Assembly (NCBI RefSeq): GCF_036226445.1
Contig: NZ_CP108474.1
Location: 4,154,001-4,218,000 of the forward strand
Direction: 5' to 3'
DNA length: 64,000 nucleotides
Origin: Streptomyces sp. NBC_01255
GTDB taxonomy: Bacteria; Actinomycetota; Actinomycetes; Streptomycetales; Streptomycetaceae
Positions 23,288 to 31,887 of the stretch are shown piece after piece (within the stretch, counting starts at the first letter, position 1; each line of letters begins with the position of its first letter). The notes beneath the pieces are model-generated. The model searched no databases and was not told where the DNA came from. It saw nothing but the letters and a program-made list of their open reading frames with translations. The translations under genes were made by a program, and so were the position numbers.

Positions 23288-25536
23288 ACGCGTTTCTCCT
23301 CGGGCTCCGCCTTCTCTGGGGAAGTGGGCGCAGGGGGCGGATTCGCTTCCTTTTGATGGCACTCGGATCCGCACTCGGGGTGGCCTGCCTTGCCGCAGTG
23401 CTGACCATTCCGTCGATCCTCACCGCGCACGACGCTCGCACGGCTGCCCGGGAGCCACGGCCAGGCGGTAGCAACGCCCTTTATCGTGAGTTCCGGGACC
23501 CGTACGGGTCGCAGCCACTCCATCGGGTCTTCGTTGCTCGCACAAACCCCGGGCCGACGCCAGTGCCACCCGGCATCGACGAACTTCCCGAGGCCGGTGA
23601 GGCGATCGTTTCGCCGAAACTGGTCGAGATCCTGGCAGCCAACCCGAGGGCAGCCGGTCTTATCCCTGGTCGCGTAACCGGCACCATCGCGCCGGCGGGA
23701 TTGGGCGACTCGGACGATCTGTACGCCTACATCGGCACCACTCCGGACGAGCTGAGCGGAGCAGAGCAGCTCGGTAGCTTCGGCACCGGCAGCTCGTGGC
23801 GGCAGATCATCGACCCCTCAACCCTCGACATCCTGCGCTTCACCCTCGGGTGCATCGTGCTCCTCCCCCTCGTCATTTTTCTCTCGGTCTGTGCACGGCT
23901 CTCTGGGGAGTCCCGTGCCCGACGCCTCGCCGCCCTTCGGCTCGTCGGGCTCAGTGTGAAGGACACACTGCGGGTCAATGCCGGGGAGAGCATGGTCGCC
24001 GCGTTCGTCGGAGCCGTGCTCGGTGTCGCCGGGTATCTCGGCGTCAACGAGGTCATGGCGCGGGTCGGGTTGCCGGGGCTGCACTGGTATCCGGCGGACG
24101 GGCGGCCCGAGGCGTCAACGATTGCCGTGTGTCTCCTCGGATGTCCGGCGCTCGCATGGGTCGTGGGCCAGTTCAGTGCGCGGCGGGCCGCTCTGTCGCC
24201 GATCAACGTCCGTCGGACCGGGGAACGCAAGCCGCCGAGGATCTACGGGACACTGCTGCTGATCCCAGGGGTCGGTGTCATCGGCGGGTACTGCGTGCTC
24301 AGTGTCATGGGGCGCGACCCCTCCGGGGGTTCTGCGAGTTCTGTACTCGTTCCTGCCGCCGTGTTGTTGACTGGTGCCGGTCTCGTCTTCGGTTTGGCTC
24401 CGATTACTGCGTGGCTCGCGAGGCGGGTGGCCGGGGCCGCGAAGTCGCTGCCGGTGGCGTTGGCGATGCGGCGTACGGAGGTCGATCCGGGGTCATCGTT
24501 GCGGGTTGCCACCGGTCTCGTGCTGCTGGTGTTCGGAGCCTCGCTCACTCAGGGAGTACTCGTCGAACTGGACCAGGTCAGCCGTCGGACTGCGCCCGTT
24601 CAGGAGTACAAGATCAACCTCAGTGATCTGAGCCCCAAGCAAAGGCAGCAGCTCACACTGGTCCCTGGTGTGCGGATGCAGGTGCCCGCGTACAGCTCAT
24701 GGGATCCGCTAGACGGCACCTTGCGGCCGCACGTCGACCTACTGGTCGCCACCTGTGCCCAACTCACCGCAACAACTCAGTGGGCAAGAGGCTGTGTGGA
24801 CGGAAGGATCATGCAGCTGCACGACGGCAACTCCGCGTACCCCGAGGACCCTCAGCCTGGTGACCGATTCCCCTTCGAGACACGCGACGGGCGAAAGATC
24901 ATTCTCACCGTTCCTCCTGAGCGGATCAGCATGAGGGCATACCAGCCGTCCGTCTTCCGCACGAGTGCCCTCCTCGTACCGCCCTCCCTCCTGCCCCCCG
25001 ACCTGGCCGACGCCGACGGCACTCTCACCCTCGTCAGCGCCGCCGACCCCGCCACCATCCGTTCCGTTCTCGACGGGGTCGGGGCCATCGCGCCCACCGC
25101 GTCCGTCGATCCCGTCGGGATCGTGATCGATTCGCTCGCGCAGCTCGCTGTGATCCGGAGTCTGCTGGCCGTCGGGATGGTGCTCGGGCTGGTGATCGGG
25201 GTCGCCGCGTTCGTCGTTTCCGTTGCCGATCGGGCCATGGAGCGGCGCGCGCAGGTGACCGCGCTCGCATTGTTGGGGGCTCGGGCCGGGACCTTGCGGG
25301 TGGTGCAGGTGTTGCAGGTCGGGTTGCCGCTGGTCGTGGGGTTGGGGGCGGCGATCGTCACCGGGTGGCTCGCCGAGTCCAGCTATCTGATCACCGGGGG
25401 TGGGGCCGTGCATTGGGACTGGGAGGGGCTGCCGCTGCTCTTCGCCTGTGCCCTGGGCGTCCTGTGCGCCGCTGCCCTCGCCTCCGTACCCATGGTCCGG
25501 CGGCACATCGATCCCGAACACATTCGGCGGGATTGA
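23284..25536 (+). CDS. FtsX-family ABC transporter permease
   Basis: A 750-residue permease, partner of the preceding ATPase. One N-terminal membrane segment (FLLMALGSALGVACLAAVL) is followed by about 130 extracytoplasmic residues, then the FtsX block with three helices (FTLGCIVLLPLVIFLSVC; NAGESMVAAFVGAVLGVAGYL; ICVLLG-like region). A further helix block and a second large outside domain with three or four Cys follow, and a C-terminal FtsX block (AVGMVLGLVIGVAAFVVSV to LPLLFACALGVLCAAALASV). This two-block layout resembles actinobacterial permeases of antimicrobial-peptide or lipoprotein transport. The C-terminal part is more G/C-rich than the rest. Confidence 0.88.
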   Translation: MNAFLLGLRLLWGSGRRGRIRFLLMALGSALGVACLAAVLTIPSILTAHDARTAAREPRPGGSNALYREFRDPYGSQPLHRVFVARTNPGPTPVPPGIDELPEAGEAIVSPKLVEILAANPRAAGLIPGRVTGTIAPAGLGDSDDLYAYIGTTPDELSGAEQLGSFGTGSSWRQIIDPSTLDILRFTLGCIVLLPLVIFLSVCARLSGESRARRLAALRLVGLSVKDTLRVNAGESMVAAFVGAVLGVAGYLGVNEVMARVGLPGLHWYPADGRPEASTIAVCLLGCPALAWVVGQFSARRAALSPINVRRTGERKPPRIYGTLLLIPGVGVIGGYCVLSVMGRDPSGGSASSVLVPAAVLLTGAGLVFGLAPITAWLARRVAGAAKSLPVALAMRRTEVDPGSSLRVATGLVLLVFGASLTQGVLVELDQVSRRTAPVQEYKINLSDLSPKQRQQLTLVPGVRMQVPAYSSWDPLDGTLRPHVDLLVATCAQLTATTQWARGCVDGRIMQLHDGNSAYPEDPQPGDRFPFETRDGRKIILTVPPERISMRAYQPSVFRTSALLVPPSLLPPDLADADGTLTLVSAADPATIRSVLDGVGAIAPTASVDPVGIVIDSLAQLAVIRSLLAVGMVLGLVIGVAAFVVSVADRAMERRAQVTALALLGARAGTLRVVQVLQVGLPLVVGLGAAIVTGWLAESSYLITGGGAVHWDWEGLPLLFACALGVLCAAALASVPMVRRHIDPEHIRRD

Positions 25537-25611
25537 TCTTGCGGTCGGCGATGAGTTCCGGGTGCAGTGGGGGTCTTACCTTCAGTTGCCCACTTCACCC
25601 AGGAGATCACC

Positions 25612-25821
25612 GTGGCCGAGAACACCCCCAAGGGTCCCGCCAGCTACTTCCCCTCCATCGAGAAGAAGTACGGGCGGCCCGTCGCCGAGTGGCAGGAGAT
25701 CATCCGGGCCTCGCCGCTCACCAAGCACATGGAGCTCGTCTCCTGGCTCAAGGCCGAGCACGGGCTCGGGCACGGCCACGCCAATGCCCTCGTCGCCCAT
25801 ACCCTCGCCGAGGGCAAGTAG
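25612..25821 (+). CDS. DUF4287-family small protein
   Basis: A 69-residue protein (MAENTPKGPASYFPSIEKK start) matching the small DUF4287 proteins of actinobacteria, with the conserved stretches YFPSIEKKYGRPVAEWQEII and LKAEHGLGHGHANALVAH. These are soluble helical proteins of unknown role, sometimes fused to DUF5655. The GTG start follows AGGAG with a six-base spacing. Its final codons GGC AAG TAG are the first unit of a downstream repeat array. Confidence 0.88.
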   Translation: MAENTPKGPASYFPSIEKKYGRPVAEWQEIIRASPLTKHMELVSWLKAEHGLGHGHANALVAHTLAEGK

Positions 25822-25871
25822 GGCAAGTAGGGCAAGTAGGGCAAGCAGGGCGAGTAGGGCGAGTGCGGGAC
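25812..25871 (+). repeat. Six 10-bp tandem units grown from a stop codon
   Basis: GGGCAAGTAG three times, then GGGCAAGCAG, GGGCGAGTAG and GGGCGAGTGC. The first unit is the end of the DUF4287 gene (Gly, Lys, stop), so the array looks like expansion of the 3' end. It finishes six bases before the stop of the converging MFS gene. Confidence 0.92.
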
Positions 25872-25877
25872 GCAGCC

Positions 25878-27089
25878 TCAGGCCGCCAGTTCGTGGGCCG
25901 TGCGGCGGTGGACGCGCGGCGCCAGCATCAGGGTCGCCACCGATGCCGCCGAGCCCGCCACCAGGGCCGTCCACCACAGGGCGCTCGGGCCCAGGGTCGT
26001 GTAGGCGGCGACGCCCACCGTGAGGGCCGCGAAGCGGGCCACGCCCCACGTCCAGCTGAAGGCGCCCTGGTAGCGGCCCCGGGCGTGCGCCGGGGCGAGG
26101 TTGGCGACGACTCCGGCGGCGATGCCGGCGACCACGACCTCGCCGAGGGACCAGACCACGACCGACACCGTGTAGCCGACGATCCCGTCGGCCAGGCCGG
26201 TGAGCGCGACGCCCACGGCGATCAGGGCACTGCCCGCGCTCTGCACCACGAGCTGCGGCAGCTTGGCCAGCCGGGCGGTCACGAAGGGCTGGAGGGCGAC
26301 CACCAGGACCGCGTTGACCGCCGCCATCGCCCCGTACACCGCCGGGGAGAGGCCGCTGTCGCGGACCGCGAGCGGCAGGGCGACCTCGGTCAGCGAGTAC
26401 ACGAAGAGCTGGATGCCGAAGAGGGGGAGGAGGAGCAGGGCCAGGCGGTCGCGGAGGATCACTCCGTAGCCGATGCCGTCCTTCTTCTCGTCCTTCTGCT
26501 CGCCATTGGTCTTCGGGGTCTTCGCTCGTGCCGGTTCCTTCAGGCGCGTCGCCACGACCACCGCGTACAGCAGCATCGAACCCGCGTCCACCGCGAACAG
26601 CAGCCAGTAGCCGTGGGCCGCGAGGTAGCCGCCCAGGACGCCCGCGACCGCGGTGCCGATGTTCACGCCCCAGCCGAAGAGGGCGTACGCGCGCTGGCGG
26701 CGTTCGCTGTCGACCGCGTCGGCCAGCAGCGCGTACGCCGCCGGCGACACCGTGCTGCCCGCCGTGCTGATCAGCAGCGACGCCGCCGCCATCGTCCACA
26801 CCCCCGGCGCCAGGAACAGCGCGCCCTGCGCCGCCGCCGCGCCGATCAGGCCGATCAGCATCGTCGGCCGGCGGCCGATGCGGTCGGCGAGGATGCCGCC
26901 GACGGCGGGGCCGATGAGGTTGCCCGCGCCGAGGGCGCCGAGGACGTACGAGGTGTCGGTGCCGGTCACTCCGCGCGCGGCGAGGAAGAAGACCAGGAAC
27001 GGCGTGACGAGGTAGCCGAGGCGGTTGACGATCGTTCCAGCGAAGATCGTCCAGACGATGGGCGGGAGACCGCGGAAGGTGGAGGGCAT
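25878..27089 (-). CDS. MFS transporter
   Basis: A 403-residue major facilitator with twelve predicted helices, the loop 2-3 motif GGILADRIGRRPTML and a charged central loop (ARAKTPKTNGEQKDEKKDG, about 190-210). It resembles the single-drug or sugar efflux groups of small MFS exporters. The ATG follows GGAGG-like purines. It diverges from an ArsR-like regulator gene across 94 bp, suggesting control by that protein. The substrate is unknown. Confidence 0.9.
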   Translation of the reverse strand: MPSTFRGLPPIVWTIFAGTIVNRLGYLVTPFLVFFLAARGVTGTDTSYVLGALGAGNLIGPAVGGILADRIGRRPTMLIGLIGAAAAQGALFLAPGVWTMAAASLLISTAGSTVSPAAYALLADAVDSERRQRAYALFGWGVNIGTAVAGVLGGYLAAHGYWLLFAVDAGSMLLYAVVVATRLKEPARAKTPKTNGEQKDEKKDGIGYGVILRDRLALLLLPLFGIQLFVYSLTEVALPLAVRDSGLSPAVYGAMAAVNAVLVVALQPFVTARLAKLPQLVVQSAGSALIAVGVALTGLADGIVGYTVSVVVWSLGEVVVAGIAAGVVANLAPAHARGRYQGAFSWTWGVARFAALTVGVAAYTTLGPSALWWTALVAGSAASVATLMLAPRVHRRTAHELAA

Positions 27090-27141
27090 GGGCTGATCTT
27101 GTGGGAGCCCCCGCTTCCCTCTCCAATGATTAAGCTCAGGA

Positions 27142-27153
27142 CGAATCCATTCG
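27142..27153. promoter_or_regulatory. Palindrome CGAATCCATTCG in the MFS/ArsR-like divergent spacer
   Basis: Five-base arms CGAAT and ATTCG around CC, in the A/T-richest part of the 94-bp spacer. This size and composition suits a winged-helix repressor dimer; it is a candidate operator for the ArsR-like regulator. Confidence 0.45.
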
Positions 27154-27183
27154 ATCCTTCATGATGAGCAGGGCGGTAACTCC

Positions 27184-28161
27184 ATGGAATCCGGGCTCCG
27201 TTTCTCCGCCGCCGACCTCGCCCAGACCCGCTTCGCCGTCTCCCCCATGTGGGAGGTCGTCACCAGCTTCCGTCTGCTCGTCCGGAACTCCGACACCTCC
27301 CCCCACCGCCGCTGGGCCGCCCAGGTCCGCCCCCGCCTCCTCCGGGCCGGGCTCGACCGCGGCTGGCTCGCCGCCCTCGTCCCCGCCCACGGCTACCTCG
27401 CCGACTTCCTCAACCCCACCCCCACCGGGCCCTTCCCCACCCTCGACGCCGAGCTCGACGCCATCCGCCGCACCCCTCCCGAGCAGGTACGCGACGACCT
27501 CGGGCGGCTCGGGGCGGAAGGCGGCGACGAGGCCCGGCGCCGGCTGCTGCACGAGGCTCCCGAGGCCGCCCTCCGCAAGGTCGCCGACGAGGTCGACACG
27601 TACTGGGAGATCAGCCTCGCGCCCTACTGGGCCCGCATCCAGAAGCTGCTGGAGGCCGACGTCTTCCACCGGGCCCGCCAGGTCGCCGAGCACGGTTCCG
27701 CCCGGGTCCTGAGCGAGCTCCACGAGACCGTACGGTGGGACGACGGCACCCTGCGGCTCGTACGCCGCCACTGCGCGCTCACCCGCGACGAGGCCGGCTC
27801 CGGGCTGCTGCTCATCCCCTCCGCCTTCGCCTGGCCCCAGGTCCTCACCCGGTCCGTCCACCCCGATCCGCCCCAACTCGCCTACCCCGCCCGGGGAATC
27901 GGCACCCTGTGGGAACCCCGTACCACCGCCGCCACGGACGCCGTCGCCGCCGTCCTCGGCCGCTCCCGCACCCTCCTGCTCACCGAGCTCGACACCCCTG
28001 CCTCCACCACCCAACTCGCCACGCACTGCGGCCTGTCCGCCGCCGGCGTCTCCCAGCACCTCATCGCCCTGCGGAACGCCGGCCTCGTCACCGCCCACCG
28101 CAGCGGGCGCTCCGTCCTCTACGCCCGCACCGCCGTCGCCGACCAGCTCCTCAATCCGTAG
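27184..28161 (+). CDS. ArsR-like regulator with DUF5937-type N-terminal region
   Basis: A 325-residue protein. The first 230 residues (RFSAADLAQTRFAVSPMWEVVTSFR and so on) match the large N-terminal domain often annotated DUF5937. The last 75 residues form an ArsR winged helix (ALLTELDTP-like start, STTQLATHCGLSAAGVSQHLIALRNAGLV, RSGRSVLYART). The ATG is adjacent to GGCGGTAA, a modest ribosome site. It diverges from the MFS gene and is followed after 22 bp by an alpha/beta hydrolase, which may be co-transcribed. The ligand is unknown; no metal-binding Cys set is visible. Confidence 0.87.
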   Translation: MESGLRFSAADLAQTRFAVSPMWEVVTSFRLLVRNSDTSPHRRWAAQVRPRLLRAGLDRGWLAALVPAHGYLADFLNPTPTGPFPTLDAELDAIRRTPPEQVRDDLGRLGAEGGDEARRRLLHEAPEAALRKVADEVDTYWEISLAPYWARIQKLLEADVFHRARQVAEHGSARVLSELHETVRWDDGTLRLVRRHCALTRDEAGSGLLLIPSAFAWPQVLTRSVHPDPPQLAYPARGIGTLWEPRTTAATDAVAAVLGRSRTLLLTELDTPASTTQLATHCGLSAAGVSQHLIALRNAGLVTAHRSGRSVLYARTAVADQLLNP

Positions 28162-28183
28162 CGAGGTCGGGGAGGATGTGGGG

Positions 28184-29014
28184 ATGACTGCTTCCTTGGG
28201 GTTCCGCTGGGCCGAGCGGGTCGTCGTGCGCGACCACGTGCGGCTGTCCTGTCGCGACTGGGGCGGCTCCGGGCCCGACGTACTCCTCCTCCACGGGCTC
28301 GCCGGGCACGCCGGGGAGTGGGACGCGACCGCCCGCGCCCTCCGGGACGCCGGATACCGGGTCGTCGCCCTCGACCAGCGCGGGCACGGCAGCAGCGAAC
28401 GGCGGCCCGCGGACGTCTCGCGCGCCGCGTACGTCGCCGACGTGGTGGCTGTCGTGAGCGAACTCGGGCTTCACCGGCCCGTGTTGATCGGCCAGTCCCT
28501 CGGCGGGCACACCGCACTGCTCACCGCCGCCGCCCACCCCGGGCTGCCGAGCGCCCTCGTCCTCGTCGAGGCCGGGCCCGGCGGGTCGAACCCCGGCGTG
28601 CAGGACGCCATCGGGGAGTGGTTCTCCGCGTGGCCCGCGCCCTTTCCGTCGCGGGAGGCGGCCGTCGCGTACCTCGGCGGCGGGAAGCGGGCCGTCGGGG
28701 AGGGGTGGGCGGACGGGCTCGAAGAGCGCGGCGACGGGCTGTGGCCGCGCTTCGACGCCGACGTCATGGTCCGGTCGCTCGACGAGAACGCCACCCGCAC
28801 CTTCTGGGGCGAGTGGGCGGCGGTCACCTGCCCCACCCTCGCCGTCCTCGGACAGGGCGAGCAGGGCGGGATCATCGGCGACGAGGAGTACGCGGAGATG
28901 GTCCGGCTCCGGCCCGGAGCCCTGCACGGGGTCAGCGTGCCCGGCGCGGGGCACGACGTGCATCTGGAGCGGCCCGAGGTGCTGCACGCGCTGGTGACGG
29001 GGTTTCTGGGCTGA
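28184..29014 (+). CDS. Alpha/beta hydrolase
   Basis: A 276-residue serine hydrolase fold. It has the oxyanion region LLLHGLAGHAGEW, nucleophile Ser105 in GQSLGG, a probable catalytic acid in the VLGQGEQG region and His in GAGHDVHLE. The ATG at 28184 is chosen over the GTG six bases earlier because GGAGG lies eight bases upstream of it. It follows the ArsR-like gene closely and converges on a LuxR-type gene. The substrate is not predictable. Confidence 0.9.
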   Translation: MTASLGFRWAERVVVRDHVRLSCRDWGGSGPDVLLLHGLAGHAGEWDATARALRDAGYRVVALDQRGHGSSERRPADVSRAAYVADVVAVVSELGLHRPVLIGQSLGGHTALLTAAAHPGLPSALVLVEAGPGGSNPGVQDAIGEWFSAWPAPFPSREAAVAYLGGGKRAVGEGWADGLEERGDGLWPRFDADVMVRSLDENATRTFWGEWAAVTCPTLAVLGQGEQGGIIGDEEYAEMVRLRPGALHGVSVPGAGHDVHLERPEVLHALVTGFLG

Positions 29015-29024
29015 GCCTGGCACC

Positions 29025-30131
29025 TCACACGGTCCGGTAGTGCTCGCCGAAGAGTCGTGCGACGAGTTCGCCCCGGCTGGACACCTCCGCCTTGCCGAAG
29101 ACGGCCTTGAGATGGTCCCGCACGGTGTGCGGGGAGATGAACAGTGTCGCGGCGATCTCAGCGGTGGGCAGCCCGCGCGCGATGAGCTGGGTGATCTCCA
29201 GCTCGCGCGGCGTCAGGCCGTACGCCTCGGCGATGAGGACCGCCCGGTCGGTGGCGGCCGCCGGCTCGATGACGAGTGCCACGGGACCGGGTCGTCCAGC
29301 GGGGCCGCTGAGACAGGAGGCGTGGCAGGTCAGCCAGCGGCCGTCGACGGTCCGGATGCGCGTCCTCGCGCCGCCCGCCCGGTCGCGGCCCCGGGCGATC
29401 GCCCGTGCCTGCAGTGCGGTGGCGACCACCCAGATCGGGAGCCTCAGGCCCAACTGCGAGGGGATGTAGGGGCCTTCAGGCAGTTGCGAGAGGTACTGCC
29501 GTGCCTCTTCGTTGATCGACGTCGGCTCGCCGGAGGGATCGAAGAGCACCAGTCCGGGCGCGGGCGCGTCGGATCCGCCGCCGGACGCGGACGGGCGGGC
29601 GAACCGGCGCACCCGGGAGGCCAGCGGAGCGGACAGACCGGCGAGCAGTGTGGTCTCGGCCGGTCCGAACGGGGCGCCACCGCCCATGCGGAACAGGCTC
29701 ACCACGGCCCAGGGCCGGTCGCCGACCCGCAGCACGGCCCGTAGCTCGTCGTCCACGCCCTGGCTCCCGAGGAGCCGGCGGAAGCGCGCGCTGCGCGCGG
29801 GCAGGTCGCCGGTGGCCGCACGCAGACCGGCCACTGGGACGGCGGCGCGGGCGAGGTCCCGAAACGGGAGGACGTTCTCCTCCAGGAGTTCACTTTCCCA
29901 GTACTCGGCGCAGCCCTCGCCGGAGCCGAGGTTCTCCACCAGCATCGGCGCGGTGATGAGACCGGTTTCCGGGTCGGTGGCCGCCCAGACGGCCGAGTCG
30001 AACGGAACGATCCGACACAGCTTGGCGGACACCCTGCTGAAGAGTTCGCGTGTGTCGGTGGCCCGATCGGCGTCCGACAGCACCTTGGCGTGACCTGACA
30101 GCACCTCGGCCTGGCGGCGCGCATCGGACAT
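29025..30131 (-). CDS. LuxR-family transcriptional regulator
   Basis: A 368-residue regulator. The N-terminal 170 residues look like a GAF-type sensor (RIVPFDSAVWAATDPETGLI), the centre resembles a PAS-like domain (LVLFDPSGEPTSINEEARQYL) and the C-terminal LuxR helix-turn-helix is YGLTPRELEITQLIARGLP with IAATLFISPHTVRDHLKAVFGKAEV. The ATG follows GGGAGGG; the long open frame further upstream overlaps the divergent gene and is not used. It diverges from a flavoprotein gene, its probable target. Confidence 0.92.
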   Translation of the reverse strand: MSDARRQAEVLSGHAKVLSDADRATDTRELFSRVSAKLCRIVPFDSAVWAATDPETGLITAPMLVENLGSGEGCAEYWESELLEENVLPFRDLARAAVPVAGLRAATGDLPARSARFRRLLGSQGVDDELRAVLRVGDRPWAVVSLFRMGGGAPFGPAETTLLAGLSAPLASRVRRFARPSASGGGSDAPAPGLVLFDPSGEPTSINEEARQYLSQLPEGPYIPSQLGLRLPIWVVATALQARAIARGRDRAGGARTRIRTVDGRWLTCHASCLSGPAGRPGPVALVIEPAAATDRAVLIAEAYGLTPRELEITQLIARGLPTAEIAATLFISPHTVRDHLKAVFGKAEVSSRGELVARLFGEHYRTV

Positions 30132-30189
30132 GGAGATCCCTCCCGTGGTCTGGACGCAGGCCAGCCTTCCCGCCCTCCCGTCCGGCACC

Positions 30190-30210
30190 AACCCCCCGTT
30201 TGAGGGGGTT
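30190..30210. promoter_or_regulatory. Inverted repeat in the LuxR/flavoprotein divergent spacer
   Basis: AACCCCC and GGGGGTT (7 bp, exact) around CGTTTGA in a 195-bp divergent spacer. It is a candidate LuxR-type operator; the loop length also allows a hairpin. Confidence 0.4.
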
Positions 30211-30326
30211 ATTTCCCACCGGTCACCCCTCGCGGGGGATGGGGCTCCGCACTGGGGGCGGCGAGTCTCGACGAGGCCGCGGTTCTTTCGGCGGCAGCCC
30301 GGAACGTGAAAGGAAGGACGAAGCAC

Positions 30327-31766
30327 ATGGACATCGCCATCGTCGGAGCGGGTGCTGCCGCGGTCGGTCTGCTGGACAGCCTGGCGGCCACCGCCGACAG
30401 CCCTGGGGCCATCACGGTGTTCGAGCCATCCCCGCATCTTTGGCGAGGCCGCCCGTACGGCCCTGACCTGGACACGGTGCTGGTCAACGCACCACCGGCC
30501 ATCATGTCGATCCGCCACCTGGACTTCGGGCACTACGCGGCCTGGCTGGGCACGCGTGCCCCGGCTCACCTCGACGAACGGCTGGGCCGGCCGCTGGTTC
30601 CGCGCGCGCTCTACGGCGAGTACCTGGCACACACCGCGGAGACGGCGTTGGACACCCTGCGCGAAGCCGGCCGGCGGGTGCGGGTCGTCACCGCCCGCGT
30701 CATCGGGGCAGCCCGGTCCGGGGCCGTCTGGTCGCTCCGCACCGAGGACGGACGTGGGCACGAGGCCGACCACGTGGCCTTGTGCGTGGGCGGGGGGACG
30801 CCGCAAGACCACTACGGTCTCGGCGGCGCCTCCGGTTTCGTCGACGATCCGTACCCGCTGGCCCGCAACCTCGACCGGGTCCCGCCCGGCAGCAACGTCG
30901 CGGTCATCGGGAGCGGTCTGACCGCGGTCGACGTCGTCGTGTCGCTCGCCGCGCGCGGGCACACCGGGCCGATCACGCTGCTGTCCCGCAGTGGTGTGCT
31001 GCCCCACGTCTGGCAGCGCCCGGTCGAGCACCGGCCGCAGCACGTGACCGCCGAGCGGGTGGCGGCACTGCACCGGCAGCACGGTGTCGTCACCCTTGAG
31101 GACCTCATCGGGCTGCTGCGGGCCGAACTGGCCGAGACCGGAGAGGACTTCGATGCCTTCGTGGCCGATCTGCTGGCGACCACGACCGAAGATCCGGTCC
31201 GGCGCCTGCGGGCGCAACTGGACGCCATCGACGACTACAGGATCGGCCGCCGGGTCCTCCAGGAGACAGCGCACAGCGTCGGCCCGTACGTGTGGCGGCT
31301 GCTGCCCGAGCCCGACCGTATGCGGCTGCGGCGCCACTTCCGCACGGCGACGAGCGTGGCCTCACCGATGGTCCCGGTGAACGCCGCCACCATGATGCGG
31401 CTGTTGGACTCCGGGCAACTCTCCGTCGCCGCGGGCGTCCGCAAGATCGAGGCGGCGGACGGGGTGTTCCGGGTAGGCCGCGACGAGGGCGAAACTACGT
31501 TCGACGCCGTCGTCAACGCCGTGAACCCGCCACCGCGGGCGATCCCTCGGGGGGCCGGGCAGTTGGTCGCGGCCTTGCTGGCCGACGGCTCCGCCGAGCT
31601 GCACCCGGCCGGTGGGCTGGTTCCGGCCGACCCGCGCCTGCACGTGGTGGGAGACCTCGCCGGGGGCGGTCCGTTCATCACGTCCAGCATCGCGGGCATA
31701 GCGGCCCAAGCGGCACGGGCCGCGCAGACGATCGTCGCGGCCGGCGATGGAGGAGCCACGCCTTGA
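30327..31766 (+). CDS. FAD/NAD(P)-binding protein (NAD_binding_9 type)
   Basis: A 479-residue flavoprotein. The N-terminal Rossmann motif is IAIVGAGAAAVGLL, a second nucleotide-binding motif is VAVIGSGLTAVDVVVSL (about 190-207) and a C-terminal VVGDLAGGGPFITSSIAGI matches the FAD-contacting end of the group. It fits the FAD-NAD(P)-binding family in which HcbF and hydroxyacylglutathione-like annotations are common but enzymology is scarce. The ATG follows AGGAAGGA. Its divergent LuxR-type neighbour is the likely controller. Confidence 0.85.
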   Translation: MDIAIVGAGAAAVGLLDSLAATADSPGAITVFEPSPHLWRGRPYGPDLDTVLVNAPPAIMSIRHLDFGHYAAWLGTRAPAHLDERLGRPLVPRALYGEYLAHTAETALDTLREAGRRVRVVTARVIGAARSGAVWSLRTEDGRGHEADHVALCVGGGTPQDHYGLGGASGFVDDPYPLARNLDRVPPGSNVAVIGSGLTAVDVVVSLAARGHTGPITLLSRSGVLPHVWQRPVEHRPQHVTAERVAALHRQHGVVTLEDLIGLLRAELAETGEDFDAFVADLLATTTEDPVRRLRAQLDAIDDYRIGRRVLQETAHSVGPYVWRLLPEPDRMRLRRHFRTATSVASPMVPVNAATMMRLLDSGQLSVAAGVRKIEAADGVFRVGRDEGETTFDAVVNAVNPPPRAIPRGAGQLVAALLADGSAELHPAGGLVPADPRLHVVGDLAGGGPFITSSIAGIAAQAARAAQTIVAAGDGGATP

Positions 31767-31849
31767 CCGGCCACTCACGCCGCTGGGACTGAGGGACGAA
31801 GGCCTGGGCTGAGACCTGGCCTGGGGCCTGGCCTGGGGCCGGTCAGGTC

Positions 31850-31880
31850 TTGCCTTCGAGTGCACTCCAATTCCTAGAGT
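31850..31880 (+). promoter_or_regulatory. Promoter of the aldo/keto reductase with a palindrome in the spacer
   Basis: TTGCCT (31850-31855) and TAGAGT (31875-31880) are 19 bp apart, and the ATG follows seven bases after TAGAGT, so transcription may start at the initiation codon. Between the two hexamers lies the perfect 10-bp palindrome GAGTGCACTC (31858-31867), well placed for a repressor. Confidence 0.55.
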
Positions 31881-31887
31881 GCGGCGC

